A DNA stretch of 64,000 bases from Methylococcales bacterium (lineage in GTDB: Bacteria; Pseudomonadota; Gammaproteobacteria; Methylococcales; Methylomonadaceae), in the NCBI GenBank assembly GCA_028712795.1, contig JAQTPT010000003.1:1-64000 (forward strand). Direction: 5' to 3'. Made by a program: the position numbers and the translations under genes. Positions 26,787 to 34,833 of this stretch are shown piece after piece; position 1 is the stretch's first letter; each line of letters starts with the position of its first letter. The notes beneath the pieces are model-generated. The model saw only the letters and a list, made by a program, of their open reading frames with translations, did no database searches and was not told where the DNA came from.

Positions 26787-27530
26787 TTATGCAGCTTCGA
26801 CGAAAGCGGTGCTTCCGAACCATTTGCCGAAGAAATGCCACAAGAAGTATATTAAGATACTCACGAAACCAGAGAAGAACGCTGATACTGGAGCAACGTC
26901 TTTACCGAAAGTTCTCAATGTACCTTTTTCAACCATTCTGATGTATTCAGGTGTACCGGTTCTCACATAGTGATAACCTTGTAAGTCAGCCAGAGTCATC
27001 ATCATGCCGTTATATTCAACAGGAACATGCAATGGAGCAATGATTGGCCAGTTACCTGGATAAAACAACAGACCATAGGCCAAACCGCCAACAACCGCGG
27101 TTACTGTCATACTGCCTGACAACATCAGGATAACATCAAGTACGATAGCACCTGGCATCAGGTTTGATGGAAATACGAAGTTGACTGGAAAATATGTCCA
27201 ACCCCAGAAGTTCAAGTATCTGTTGATCCACTCACCTAAAAGAAGACCTAAAATACAAACTACCGCGCCAAAAGGCAAACGGTAACGCCACCACAAAGTT
27301 GCCTGAAGAGCCGCAGGGAACGTGATTGAAACGATTGGAGCTACAGTTACCCATAGACGTCTATCTTTCCAGTCAGTCCAGAAATCCCAGTCACCACCGG
27401 TTAACATATAGTGAATGTGATAACCACCAAGTACAACGAAGAACAATGTAAACAAAATTAGCCAATCGAACGTGCGTGAAACTTTAACTGCTTCAGCGCG
27501 TGAACGTACAGCTGATTGAGATGCGCTCAT
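26787..27530 (-). CDS. pmoA: Particulate methane monooxygenase subunit A (PmoA)
   Basis: The membrane subunit used as the methanotroph marker. The 247-residue protein starts MSASQSAVRSRAEAVKVSRT, as in other type I methanotrophs; a longer in-frame start at 27638 is rejected because AGGAGGT lies just before this ATG and the extension is not family-like. Diagnostic stretches include GDWDFWTDWKDRRLWVT, GEWINRYLNFWGWTYFPVNF and YPGNWPIIAPLHVPVEYNGM, and seven or so membrane helices are apparent. Residues such as YMLTGGDWDFW and VAPIVSITFPAA fit the Methylobacter/Methylomonas-side (type Ia) rather than Methylococcus; phylogeny would settle this. Confidence 0.98.
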   Translation of the reverse strand: MSASQSAVRSRAEAVKVSRTFDWLILFTLFFVVLGGYHIHYMLTGGDWDFWTDWKDRRLWVTVAPIVSITFPAALQATLWWRYRLPFGAVVCILGLLLGEWINRYLNFWGWTYFPVNFVFPSNLMPGAIVLDVILMLSGSMTVTAVVGGLAYGLLFYPGNWPIIAPLHVPVEYNGMMMTLADLQGYHYVRTGTPEYIRMVEKGTLRTFGKDVAPVSAFFSGFVSILIYFLWHFFGKWFGSTAFVEAA

Positions 27531-27585
27531 TAGCTTACCTCCTAAAGGATTTAAAATTATTTTTATTTGACTATCTTCCACATTA

Positions 27586-27614
27586 CTGTTTCGTCGTGAA
27601 ATAGGACGAAACAG
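27586..27614 (-). promoter_or_regulatory. Intercistronic hairpin between pmoC and pmoA
   Basis: CTGTTTCGTC and GACGAAACAG form a perfect 10-bp stem with a 9-nt loop in the 117-bp pmoC-pmoA gap. There is no T tract, so it is better read as an mRNA processing or stability element than a terminator. Such a stem could adjust pmoC versus pmoAB mRNA levels. Confidence 0.75.
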
Positions 27615-27647
27615 CGAGGAGATAGTTATTTCAACCAAGACTCAATA

Positions 27648-28400
27648 CTAAGCCAAGTCTTTTTTCAGAAGCTTAGCTATCGCTTGAACTTCTATGTTTA
27701 CAACACCTATTACACCTAAAGCAGCCCATCCGAAGAATACGAAACCATAGTGTAAAGGAGCAACAAACAATTCTTCCATGAACCAGAAAGTGTGACCCCA
27801 TTCATTCAAGCCAACATTTGGCAAGATCATGAAAGGACCAACTACTGCTACCAAGTATTGAAGAGACAACCCTTTTTGATAGGTTGGCAATCTTGTTTTA
27901 GCATATAAGAAAGCTGCACCACCAGTAATGATGTAGATTGGATAGCTCAAATAGAATTCGATGATGTGACTTGGTGTAAAGTCAGTATCACGAACAATAG
28001 TTTGATGCCATGTGCCATCTTGCTCTGTAAAGTAGCTAGCGCCATAATAAATAGCCCAACCATACATTACCAACCAAGTCCAATGAGTCATATGTCTTCT
28101 TAACTCTTCTCTTGGAGTGATTGACATCACTTTACGGTCACGAGATTTCCAGAGGTAACCCCACAGAATTCCTGCAGTTGAAACTTCCAAAACGAACTCG
28201 ATATACAGGAAGTTCATCCAGTATGTTTCGAATTCAGGTGCAAATGAGTCAAGACCAGCGGACCAGCCATAGACACCTTCGTACCAACGGACCCAAGCGT
28301 AAAACACGATATACAGCAAAGAGCCGAGTATCAGGTTTCTTTTATTTAACAGCGGTGCTTCCGCAGCATCAGCTTTCACTGATTCAGTTGTAGCTGCCAT
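27648..28400 (-). CDS. pmoC: Particulate methane monooxygenase subunit C (PmoC)
   Basis: Membrane subunit holding metal sites now thought central to catalysis. The 250-residue protein preserves the first site, D128-x3-H132-x12-H145 (DGTWH ... PSH), and the second, N199-x3-H203-x13-H217 (NEWGH ... APLH), equivalent to D156/H160/H173 and N227/H231/H245 of M. capsulatus. About six membrane helices are seen. The AGGAGGT ribosome-binding site is strong. It is the first gene of pmoCAB; a candidate sigma-70 promoter lies about 130 bp upstream. Confidence 0.98.
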   Translation of the reverse strand: MAATTESVKADAAEAPLLNKRNLILGSLLYIVFYAWVRWYEGVYGWSAGLDSFAPEFETYWMNFLYIEFVLEVSTAGILWGYLWKSRDRKVMSITPREELRRHMTHWTWLVMYGWAIYYGASYFTEQDGTWHQTIVRDTDFTPSHIIEFYLSYPIYIITGGAAFLYAKTRLPTYQKGLSLQYLVAVVGPFMILPNVGLNEWGHTFWFMEELFVAPLHYGFVFFGWAALGVIGVVNIEVQAIAKLLKKDLA

Positions 28401-28476
28401 TTCTACCTCCTAAAAATTAACAAATCCCCGGTCTTATGACCAGGACTCTATATTACAACTCCATTTTCCCACCCCA

Positions 28477-28495
28477 ATCTTAACCAAGTTAAGAT
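28477..28495. promoter_or_regulatory. Perfect palindrome in the pmoC leader
   Basis: ATCTTAACCAAGTTAAGAT has 8-bp arms around a 3-nt centre. It lies between the candidate promoter and the pmoC start, about 77 bp before the ATG. It could be an operator or a small leader hairpin; no regulator can be named. Confidence 0.55.
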
Positions 28496-28527
28496 AAAGT
28501 GCCACCAAGTCAATTTAGTGTGTTGCA

Positions 28528-28555
28528 AGTCTACCAGTTCATATAGCCTTGTCAA
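28528..28555 (-). promoter_or_regulatory. Candidate sigma-70 promoter of pmoCAB
   Basis: On the minus strand, a perfect -35 box TTGACA (28550-28555) is separated by 16 bp from TAGACT (28528-28533), a 4/6 match to TATAAT. It predicts a leader of about 120 nt before pmoC. The call is by eye and competing boxes cannot be excluded. Confidence 0.6.
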
Positions 28556-28692
28556 GTCAAAAACATTCTACAATTTCATTTTCTTGCAAGCATTCAAATT
28601 ACCATTAAATTTCCCTACGCTTAAAATACTGATTTCTGTTAAAATTCTTAAACACGTTATTGATAATAAGTCCTAATTTACAACCTGACAAA

Positions 28693-29121
28693 ATGAAAAA
28701 ATACCGAATCTTAATATTTATCGCAGGACTTTCTGCTCTACTTTTGACTCAATACAAGCTAATTATGCCTTTTGCTTATAAGGTTATAGCATCAGATCTT
28801 TTTCTTGTTGACAGCAAAGACCAGGCAAGCCAAATAGCTATCTCAACACCCCTATCGGCGATCGCTTACATGCATTGCAACAATTACATTAAATCTGAAC
28901 TCGGTCCTGATGTAACCCTTGTTTTCCCAGAAAAGCCACTAAACGCCTGGACGCTTGGAAACTATCAGTACCTTATTAGCGCTGAATTCACCATCACTAG
29001 TGACACAGCAAGCACAAGCACCAAAAAATATGTCTGTCGCATCACTTATGATAACGGCGACAATGAGGAAGGCGCTCTTGATTTTGAAAACTGGTCCATT
29101 ATTGGAGTTTCGGGTATTTAG
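28693..29121 (+). CDS. Hypothetical protein with N-terminal membrane anchor or signal
   Basis: I do not recognise a family. The 142-residue product begins MKKYRILIFIAGLSALLLTQ, a typical signal/anchor, followed by a soluble part with a Thr/Ser-rich central stretch (FTITSDTASTSTKKYVC) and only two cysteines in that part. It is divergent from pmoC with roughly 290 bp between starts. An in-frame ATG 11 codons upstream exists; the chosen start puts the Lys-Lys-rich tip directly before the hydrophobic segment. The ribosome-binding site is weak. Codon use is more AT-rich than neighbours. Function unknown. Confidence 0.6.
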   Translation: MKKYRILIFIAGLSALLLTQYKLIMPFAYKVIASDLFLVDSKDQASQIAISTPLSAIAYMHCNNYIKSELGPDVTLVFPEKPLNAWTLGNYQYLISAEFTITSDTASTSTKKYVCRITYDNGDNEEGALDFENWSIIGVSGI

Positions 29122-29213
29122 GCTTATGAAATACAGGCCAAAATTTAATAATATTTGATTTATGTAAATTAAGTCATCATTTGCAAATAACTTGAAATGC
29201 ATCGTTTTTTAAA

Positions 29214-29289
29214 GATTGTTCGCTCAGTCCACAAGGGAACAATCTGTAAGTTAGCATCGGCAAATAATTCTTAAAATCAATTGCCGATG
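29214..29289. repeat. Two adjacent hairpins
   Basis: GATTGTTC/GAACAATC (29214-29221 and 29237-29244, 15-nt loop) is followed by CATCGGCAA/TTGCCGATG (29255-29263 and 29281-29289, 17-nt loop). Both stems are perfect. They lie in the gap after the hypothetical gene and could terminate or stabilise its mRNA, or be an insertion scar. Confidence 0.5.
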
Positions 29290-29308
29290 TCACTCCCTCG
29301 CGAGATAA

Positions 29309-29482
29309 ATGGACTTACTTATATCAACTAATAGCGGAAAGCTACATTGGCTTTCATATACAAGCCGTGGCCTGGACGAATTTAATGTCGGCATGCGCCT
29401 CAATTGGCTTGAAGAATTAGCGCTCTTTTTTGGTGGACTGGCATCCGCGGAGCAAGACTATTGGTTATCAGTTTTACCTTGA
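29309..29482 (+). CDS. Small open reading frame, possible gene remnant
   Basis: A 57-codon frame from ATG gives MDLLISTNSGKLHWLSYTS, then a stretch with RLNWLEELALFFGGLASAEQ and the end DYWLSVLP. The amphipathic, protein-like composition suggests real or once-real coding sequence, and the following Rieske gene is convergent with 26 bp between stops. No clear ribosome-binding site is seen and I cannot assign a family. It may be a fragment left by rearrangement. Confidence 0.3.
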   Translation: MDLLISTNSGKLHWLSYTSRGLDEFNVGMRLNWLEELALFFGGLASAEQDYWLSVLP

Positions 29483-29508
29483 AATTGCTTCACTGCTTGG
29501 ATATAGCA

Positions 29509-29829
29509 TTATTCAAAGCGATTATCCCTGACCTGCACTTTTCCATTTTCAACCTGAACCGGAAAACAGTCGATATTTTCATAGGCGGGCGGGGATTTAA
29601 CCTCGCCCGTTTTAACGCAAAAACGTGCGCCATGGCGGGGGCAGATAATCTCATAACCATCAAGCTCTCCACTGGCAATTTCCGCTCCATCATGCGAACA
29701 GACATCTTCAATAGCATAAAACCTACCTTCTATTTTAAAGACGGCAATATCGGTTCCATCGACATCAATAACTATATTTTCGCCATCCGCTAAGGCGTTT
29801 TCTTCTATCACATCTACCCAACCCGGCAC
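29509..29829 (-). CDS. Rieske-type [2Fe-2S] ferredoxin (non-heme iron oxygenase ferredoxin family)
   Basis: A 106-residue soluble electron carrier with the complete Rieske ligand set C44-x-H46 and C63-x2-H66 (CSHDGAEIASG ... CPRHGARF) in an all-beta fold. In several proteobacteria a gene of this type closes the suf operon, and here it follows sufU and rsmJ on the same strand, 57 bp after rsmJ. A role as an electron donor for Fe-S assembly or repair is plausible but inferred. The start follows a GAGGTGAGA ribosome-binding site. Confidence 0.9.
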   Translation of the reverse strand: MPGWVDVIEENALADGENIVIDVDGTDIAVFKIEGRFYAIEDVCSHDGAEIASGELDGYEIICPRHGARFCVKTGEVKSPPAYENIDCFPVQVENGKVQVRDNRFE

Positions 29830-29886
29830 TTTCTCACCTCGAAACTTAGCTTGAACATATACAGGCTGAATTAGCCCCTAATAGTT

Positions 29887-30654
29887 TTAGCTTTTAAAAT
29901 AAACATCATAACGTAACAATTTTCCCTGAAAACTTTCATCAGGCTTGCCGCCCAAAGGCTCTGCATAGTCTGGGCTTTTTACCACGACCCGTTTTCCGGC
30001 CGCCATTAATGCCGCTGCAAAAAGCTGCTCTTTATCTAAATCATCGCCCAACAAATCTCGTAAAACCACCATTGATTTCTTGGCTAATGCAGATTTTTTA
30101 CGTTTGGGTGGAAACATGGGATCAAGATAAATGCAGTCGGGCCGGGATTCTAACTTCATTAACAGATCAATGGCATTGCCATTAAGCAATCGCGGAGGAT
30201 GAAGATTTAATTTCCGCATCCAATCCTGCTCAGCCAAGCGGCTAAACCCGTCAATGAGTAACTCTGCCATCATCGGCGAACGTTCTATGCAAAGCACCTC
30301 ATAGCCCATACGAAAAATATGCAAGCTGTCCTGCCCCCAACCAGCCGTGGCATCAATAACAGTTCTGGTTTTTCGACCGAGTGCGTTCGCCAATGGGCCT
30401 TGCTTGGGCGCTGGCCATGATCGCTGCTCGCCATTGCGCGGCTCTATATCAACAACCAGGCCGCCTTTTTTTAGCAGCCCTTTATCGAGCAGTTTTAAAC
30501 AACCGTCGCGCCAGCTTAAAAAGAAGTTTTCCGGAGTATCGCTATTAACCGATTGATATAAAGGAACGCCCAATCTTTCTGCAAGCTGTTGAAACGGCAA
30601 ACTATCGCCCTGCCCTTGGAAAAGAACGGCCAGTTTTCCGGTATAATTTTGCAC
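29887..30654 (-). CDS. rsmJ: 16S rRNA (guanine-1516-N2)-methyltransferase RsmJ
   Basis: A SAM-dependent enzyme that methylates G1516 of 16S rRNA. The 255-residue product shows the family signatures LVVDIEPRNGEQRSWPAPKQGPLANALG, the SAM pocket VIDATAGWGQDSLHIFRMG, LCIERSPMMAELL, and the catalytic DPMFPPKRKKSALAKK. It sits between sufU and the Rieske gene, 20 bp after sufU, probably in the same transcript, although its function is unrelated to Fe-S assembly. Confidence 0.92.
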   Translation of the reverse strand: MQNYTGKLAVLFQGQGDSLPFQQLAERLGVPLYQSVNSDTPENFFLSWRDGCLKLLDKGLLKKGGLVVDIEPRNGEQRSWPAPKQGPLANALGRKTRTVIDATAGWGQDSLHIFRMGYEVLCIERSPMMAELLIDGFSRLAEQDWMRKLNLHPPRLLNGNAIDLLMKLESRPDCIYLDPMFPPKRKKSALAKKSMVVLRDLLGDDLDKEQLFAAALMAAGKRVVVKSPDYAEPLGGKPDESFQGKLLRYDVYFKS

Positions 30655-30674
30655 TGATTTTTTAGCGGTAAATC

Positions 30675-31127
30675 TTATTCAGTAGAAATAGCTTGTTGTT
30701 CGTTTTTTATCGCTGCATCCAGGGTATGCCAAGCCAGCGTCGCACATTTAACCCGCGCCGGATATTCGCGCACACCCGCCAAAACCGCCAATTTACCGAT
30801 GGTTTCAAGATTAAAATTTTCGTCTTTACCGGTCGTCATTTCATGAAACTTTTTGAATAGCTCTTCGGCTTCCTCTTCGGTTTTGCCTTTGACTATCTCG
30901 GTCATTAACGAAACCGAGGCCGTCGAAATAGCGCAACCCGAGCCCTGAAAACTGGCATCGGCAATCACATCGCCATCCATTTGTAAATAAAGGGTCAGAC
31001 GATCACCGCACAGCGGATTAAATCCTTCCACCTTTCTGTCGGCATTTTCGATAATACGAAAATTGCGCGGGTTGCGGTTGTGGTCAAAAATGACCTCTTG
31101 ATAGAGGTCCCGTAAATCATCAAACAT
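30675..31127 (-). CDS. sufU: SUF-type Fe-S scaffold/sulfur-transfer protein SufU
   Basis: A NifU/IscU-like protein that receives sulfur from SufS. The 150-residue product has the three conserved Cys, C40 (NPLCGD), C65 (GSGCAIS) and C128 (RVKCATLAW), and the roughly 18-20-residue insertion before the third Cys that marks SufU rather than IscU. It overlaps sufS by one base (TAATG), so translation is coupled. Zinc binding and sulfur transfer are known for Bacillus SufU. Confidence 0.93.
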   Translation of the reverse strand: MFDDLRDLYQEVIFDHNRNPRNFRIIENADRKVEGFNPLCGDRLTLYLQMDGDVIADASFQGSGCAISTASVSLMTEIVKGKTEEEAEELFKKFHEMTTGKDENFNLETIGKLAVLAGVREYPARVKCATLAWHTLDAAIKNEQQAISTE

Positions 31128-32350
31128 TAGCCAAATACCTCAATCAAGGATTCTATACCGTTCATTAACACATCTATTTCTTGTATAGTATTGTACATTG
31201 CAAAGGAGGCCCGCGCTGTCGCCGGCACTTTATAAAAATCCATCACCGGCATTGCGCAATGATGCCCGGCTCTGATTGCTATACCTAAACTATCGAGCAT
31301 CGTGCCAATATCGTGCGGGTGTATTTTATCCAGAACAAAAGACAGAATCGCCCCTTTATGTTCAGCTTCACCGATAATTCGCAGGCCTTTAATTTGCCGT
31401 GCCTTTTCCGTAGCATAAGCTAACAACTCCGCCTCGTAAGCCGCGATTTTGTCCATGCCGATTGCATTCAGATAATCTATGGCCGCGCCCAAGCCGACGA
31501 CACCGGCAATCTCCGGCGTCCCTGCCTCAAACTTGTAAGGAAGCACATTGTATTCGGTTTCTTCAAAGGTGACTTTGCGGATCATATCGCCCCCGCCTTG
31601 ATAAGGCGGCATAGCCTCCAGCAGCGCTTGTTTTCCGTAAAGCACCCCGACACCGGTAGGGCCATATAGCTTATGCCCTGAAAAAGCATAAAAATCACAA
31701 TCCAAATCCCTCACATCCACTGTCATGTGTGGAACCGCCTGTGCGCCATCCAGCAAAACCGGTATGCCTTTCGCACGGGCGGCGGCGATAATTTTTTTAA
31801 CCGGATTAATCGTACCTAAAGCATTGGACATGTGGACTACAGAAATCAGCCGGGTTTTATCGCCCAACAGCTTTTCGAACTCATCGTAAATGAGCTCACC
31901 CTGCAGATTAATCGGCGCCACTCTCAGCACCGCGCCGGTTTGCTCGCACAGAATTTGCCACGGCACGATATTGGAATGATGCTCCATTGCGGTAATGATA
32001 ATTTCATCACCCGGCTTGATATTGGCTTTGCCATAAGTCTGCGCGACCAGATTGATGGCTTCCGTGGCGCCTTTTACAAAAATAATCTCCTTTTCGCTAG
32101 CCGCATTAATGAAGTCTTTAACCTTGGTCCGCGCCCCTTCAAATTTATCGGTAGAACGCACGCTTAAGGTATGGACACCGCGATGCACGTTTGCGTAATC
32201 ATGACTGTACAAATTCACAATGCTGTCGATGACTGCTTGAGGCTTTTGACAGGTGGCCGCATTATCCAGATAAACCAGATCCTTGCCACGGATTTTCTCG
32301 TCAAGAATAGGGAAATCCTGACGAATTTTCCGGACATCATATTGCGTCAT
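31127..32350 (-). CDS. sufS: Cysteine desulfurase SufS
   Basis: PLP enzyme that removes sulfur from cysteine for Fe-S cluster assembly. The 407-residue product has the cofactor lysine K227 in AFSGHKLYGPTGVG and the persulfide cysteine C365 in RAGHHCAMPVM. A GTG two codons upstream is possible, but the ATG at 32350 has an AAGGAG ribosome-binding site and overlaps the sufD stop as ATGA. The order sufC-sufD-sufS-sufU with overlapping ends is a tightly coupled operon. Confidence 0.95.
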   Translation of the reverse strand: MTQYDVRKIRQDFPILDEKIRGKDLVYLDNAATCQKPQAVIDSIVNLYSHDYANVHRGVHTLSVRSTDKFEGARTKVKDFINAASEKEIIFVKGATEAINLVAQTYGKANIKPGDEIIITAMEHHSNIVPWQILCEQTGAVLRVAPINLQGELIYDEFEKLLGDKTRLISVVHMSNALGTINPVKKIIAAARAKGIPVLLDGAQAVPHMTVDVRDLDCDFYAFSGHKLYGPTGVGVLYGKQALLEAMPPYQGGGDMIRKVTFEETEYNVLPYKFEAGTPEIAGVVGLGAAIDYLNAIGMDKIAAYEAELLAYATEKARQIKGLRIIGEAEHKGAILSFVLDKIHPHDIGTMLDSLGIAIRAGHHCAMPVMDFYKVPATARASFAMYNTIQEIDVLMNGIESLIEVFG

Positions 32351-33675
32351 AACCACTCCTTATTAACGCCTTCCTGGGGAAACCGGGACAACACTTGCTC
32401 CAGCACTTTATCATGTAAACTTTTAATCGTAATCTTATCGACCATTTCGTTGGCAAAAGCAAAGGTCAGCATGTTGCGCGCCGTTTCCTCATCAATGCAA
32501 CGTGATTGCAAGTAAAAAACAGATTTTTCATCCAGTTGACCGACGGTAACGCCGTGCCCGCATTTGACATCATCGGCATAAATTTCCAACTGCGGTTTGG
32601 TATCGGCTTCGGCATCGTTTGATAACAGCAAATTGCGGTTATTCATTTGCGAATCGGTTTTTTGGGCATCTTCAGCGACGATTACCCGTCCCTGAAACAC
32701 GCCTCTGGCCCTATCATCCAGTACGCCTTTGTAGAGTTCGCGACTGATAGCGTGAGGCTTCAGGTGGTTAATACGGGTATGGTTGTCGATATGCTGACGT
32801 TTAACGCCTAAATACAAACCGTTCAGCTCACACTCGGAAGCATAATCCAGATCGGTATGAATGTCGCACCGCGACAGCAAACCGCCGAAAGCAAAGTTGT
32901 GATGACTAAATCGGGCATCCCGCGATTGTTTAACGTAAACACCGCCAAAATGGTAGGCCTTTTCTGACTCGCATTGCATTTTATACAGCGTCACATCGGC
33001 ATTTGCGCCAACACTTACCTCAGTGACTGCTGCCGACAAATAAGCGTTATCCAGACCCGCAAAGGTTTCTATTACTTTGGCGCCCGCCATTTCATCAACA
33101 ATGACGACTGTGCGCGTTGTTGCCATGACATCGGCTTGAGTAGCGATGTGCAATACTTGTACCGGTTTTTCCAAAACCAGCTTAGCGGGAACATGGACGA
33201 ATAAGCCATCGGTGAACCATGCCGTATTAAAGGCAATAAAGCCATGCTCTGCATTACCAACCGCTTGCCCTAAATGGTTTTCCAGTAGAGACGCAATATT
33301 TTGCGTCTCTACTGCATCCGCCATGCTCATTACAGAAACCGTTTCCGGCAGGCCGTCTAAAACCGACAGCTCTGCGCAAAAATGCCCATCGACCAACACC
33401 ACCGACCACGCATCAGGTAATTGATACAATTTCAGCCAGTCGCTATCAACATTATTTTCCGTAAGTTTGGCCGTTGGCGAAAACAGTTTTTTCTCAATTG
33501 CCGAGACATTGGTATAACGCCACTCTTCCGCTCGCGGCGAAGGAAAGCCCTGAGCTGAGAATTGTGTTAAGGCTTCAGCGCGTAATTGTTGCAGCCACGG
33601 CAAGGATTGGCCACATAATGCCGGCGCTATTATTGGATATTCTGCCGCATAACGGCTTGCTGATGCCGTTATCAT
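32347..33675 (-). CDS. sufD: Fe-S cluster assembly protein SufD
   Basis: SufD joins SufB and the ATPase SufC in the scaffold complex that builds Fe-S clusters. The 442-residue product is variable at the N-terminus (PSPRAEEWRYTNVSAIEK is the conserved entry) and has the beta-helix core with NRNLLLSNDAEADTKPQLEI and ADDVKCGHGVTVGQLDEKSVFYLQSRCI at the end, shared with SufB. It overlaps sufC by one base (TAATG) and sufS by four. Confidence 0.94.
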   Translation of the reverse strand: MITASASRYAAEYPIIAPALCGQSLPWLQQLRAEALTQFSAQGFPSPRAEEWRYTNVSAIEKKLFSPTAKLTENNVDSDWLKLYQLPDAWSVVLVDGHFCAELSVLDGLPETVSVMSMADAVETQNIASLLENHLGQAVGNAEHGFIAFNTAWFTDGLFVHVPAKLVLEKPVQVLHIATQADVMATTRTVVIVDEMAGAKVIETFAGLDNAYLSAAVTEVSVGANADVTLYKMQCESEKAYHFGGVYVKQSRDARFSHHNFAFGGLLSRCDIHTDLDYASECELNGLYLGVKRQHIDNHTRINHLKPHAISRELYKGVLDDRARGVFQGRVIVAEDAQKTDSQMNNRNLLLSNDAEADTKPQLEIYADDVKCGHGVTVGQLDEKSVFYLQSRCIDEETARNMLTFAFANEMVDKITIKSLHDKVLEQVLSRFPQEGVNKEWL

Positions 33676-34430
33676 TATGCCGCCGCCTGAGTATCTTCAA
33701 GCCAACCGTAGCCTTTCTCTTCAAGCTCCAGTGCCAAGTCCGCACCGCCTGATTTAACGATTTGACCGTGCGCCAAAACATGCACAAAATCCGGTTTAAT
33801 ATAATCCAGCAAGCGCTGGTAATGCGTCACCATTACAAAGGAGCGCTCAGGAGAACGCAGAGAATTAACGCCTTCCGCAACCACTTTTAACGCATCGATA
33901 TCGAGACCGGAATCGGTTTCATCCAGAATACACAGCTTGGGTTCCAGGATCGCCATTTGCAGAATTTCATTGCGTTTCTTTTCGCCGCCCGAGAAACCTT
34001 CATTCACCGCACGATAGAGAAATTTCTCATCCATCTCCAGTAAACGCACTTTGCCTTTAACCAGCGTTAAAAAATCCATCGCGTCAACTTCCGGCACCCC
34101 GTGATGCTTGCGTATCGAATTGAGCGCGGCTTTTAACAAATAAATATTGCTGACGCCGGGAATTTCCACCGGATATTGAAAGGCCAGAAACACGCCTTCG
34201 CGCGCCCTGATTTCAGGAGGCATCTCCAGTAAATCCATGCCCTGATAAGTCACTGATCCGCCGGTCACGGTGTAACCGGCCTTGCCTGATAAAATATGCG
34301 ACAACGTGCTTTTGCCGGAACCGTTAGGCCCCATAATGGCGTGGATTTCACCCGCCTTAATTTCAAGGTTAATGCCTTTAAGAATGGGTTTGTCGCCAAC
34401 GTTGACGGTTAAATTTTTAATACTGAGCAT
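33675..34430 (-). CDS. sufC: Fe-S cluster assembly ATPase SufC
   Basis: ABC-type ATPase that drives conformational change of SufBD. The 251-residue product has Walker A GPNGSGKST at 34-42, signature FSGGEKKRNEI, Walker B LCILDETDSGLDIDAL and the switch His in MVTHYQRLL. A longer in-frame start at 34562 is rejected: MLSIKNLTVNVGDKPIL is the family N-terminus. It normally follows sufB directly, but here about 1.85 kb of toxin-antitoxin genes and repeats intervene, so its transcription probably depends on readthrough or a local promoter. Confidence 0.95.
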   Translation of the reverse strand: MLSIKNLTVNVGDKPILKGINLEIKAGEIHAIMGPNGSGKSTLSHILSGKAGYTVTGGSVTYQGMDLLEMPPEIRAREGVFLAFQYPVEIPGVSNIYLLKAALNSIRKHHGVPEVDAMDFLTLVKGKVRLLEMDEKFLYRAVNEGFSGGEKKRNEILQMAILEPKLCILDETDSGLDIDALKVVAEGVNSLRSPERSFVMVTHYQRLLDYIKPDFVHVLAHGQIVKSGGADLALELEEKGYGWLEDTQAAA

Positions 34431-34458
34431 GAAAGTTCCAATTGTTTTTTTTAGTTGC

Positions 34459-34833
34459 CTAGACGGTGTGAATATTAATATTGGGCATAAAATTAAAATC
34501 TTTGATGTTATAGGTATAAAGCGGAATGTTATAAACAATCGCTGTCGCACCGATAATTGCATCAGGAATTTGTAAGCTATGACTAAGTTTAAAATTTTCT
34601 ATTAACTCAATCGACATTGTTGAAATATGACGGTCAACCTGTACGATGTCGTAGAAACGTAATTTCTTTTTCATTTGTGCTAACTCGGATTTATTTCCCG
34701 TGCCTTGATAAAGCTCCATAAGAGTGATCGCAGATAAACCTATTTTCGTCAAACCAATCACTTCCATTTGTGCAATGGTTGCTTCATTACCATTAAACGC
34801 ATGAATAAAAACGTTGGTATCACATAAAATCAT
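34459..34833 (-). CDS. PIN-domain RNase toxin (VapC-like)
   Basis: A 124-residue PIN nuclease with the acidic metal-binding set D5 (ILCDTN), E40 (TLMELYQG), D91 (IPDAIIGA) and D112 (NIKDF). Such toxins cleave tRNA or rRNA when their antitoxin is lost; the target here is unknown. It overlaps the upstream antitoxin gene by one base (TAATG), the usual toxin-antitoxin layout. The ATG at 34833 is preferred to one eight codons upstream because PIN toxins begin close to the first Asp. All catalytic acids are present, so it looks functional. Confidence 0.87.
   Translation of the reverse strand: MILCDTNVFIHAFNGNEATIAQMEVIGLTKIGLSAITLMELYQGTGNKSELAQMKKKLRFYDIVQVDRHISTMSIELIENFKLSHSLQIPDAIIGATAIVYNIPLYTYNIKDFNFMPNINIHTV

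Noticed and set aside
27531..27638. Longer N-terminus for PmoA
   Set aside because: The extension spans the intercistronic hairpin region, is not family-like, and the internal ATG has an AGGAGG ribosome-binding site.
25432..28400. pmoCAB as an ammonia monooxygenase operon
   Set aside because: PmoA and PmoC sequence patterns and the surrounding genes fit type I methanotrophs; no nitrification genes are present.
34431..34562. Longer N-terminus for SufC
   Set aside because: The internal Met starts the conserved ABC domain; the extension overlaps the end of the PIN toxin gene.
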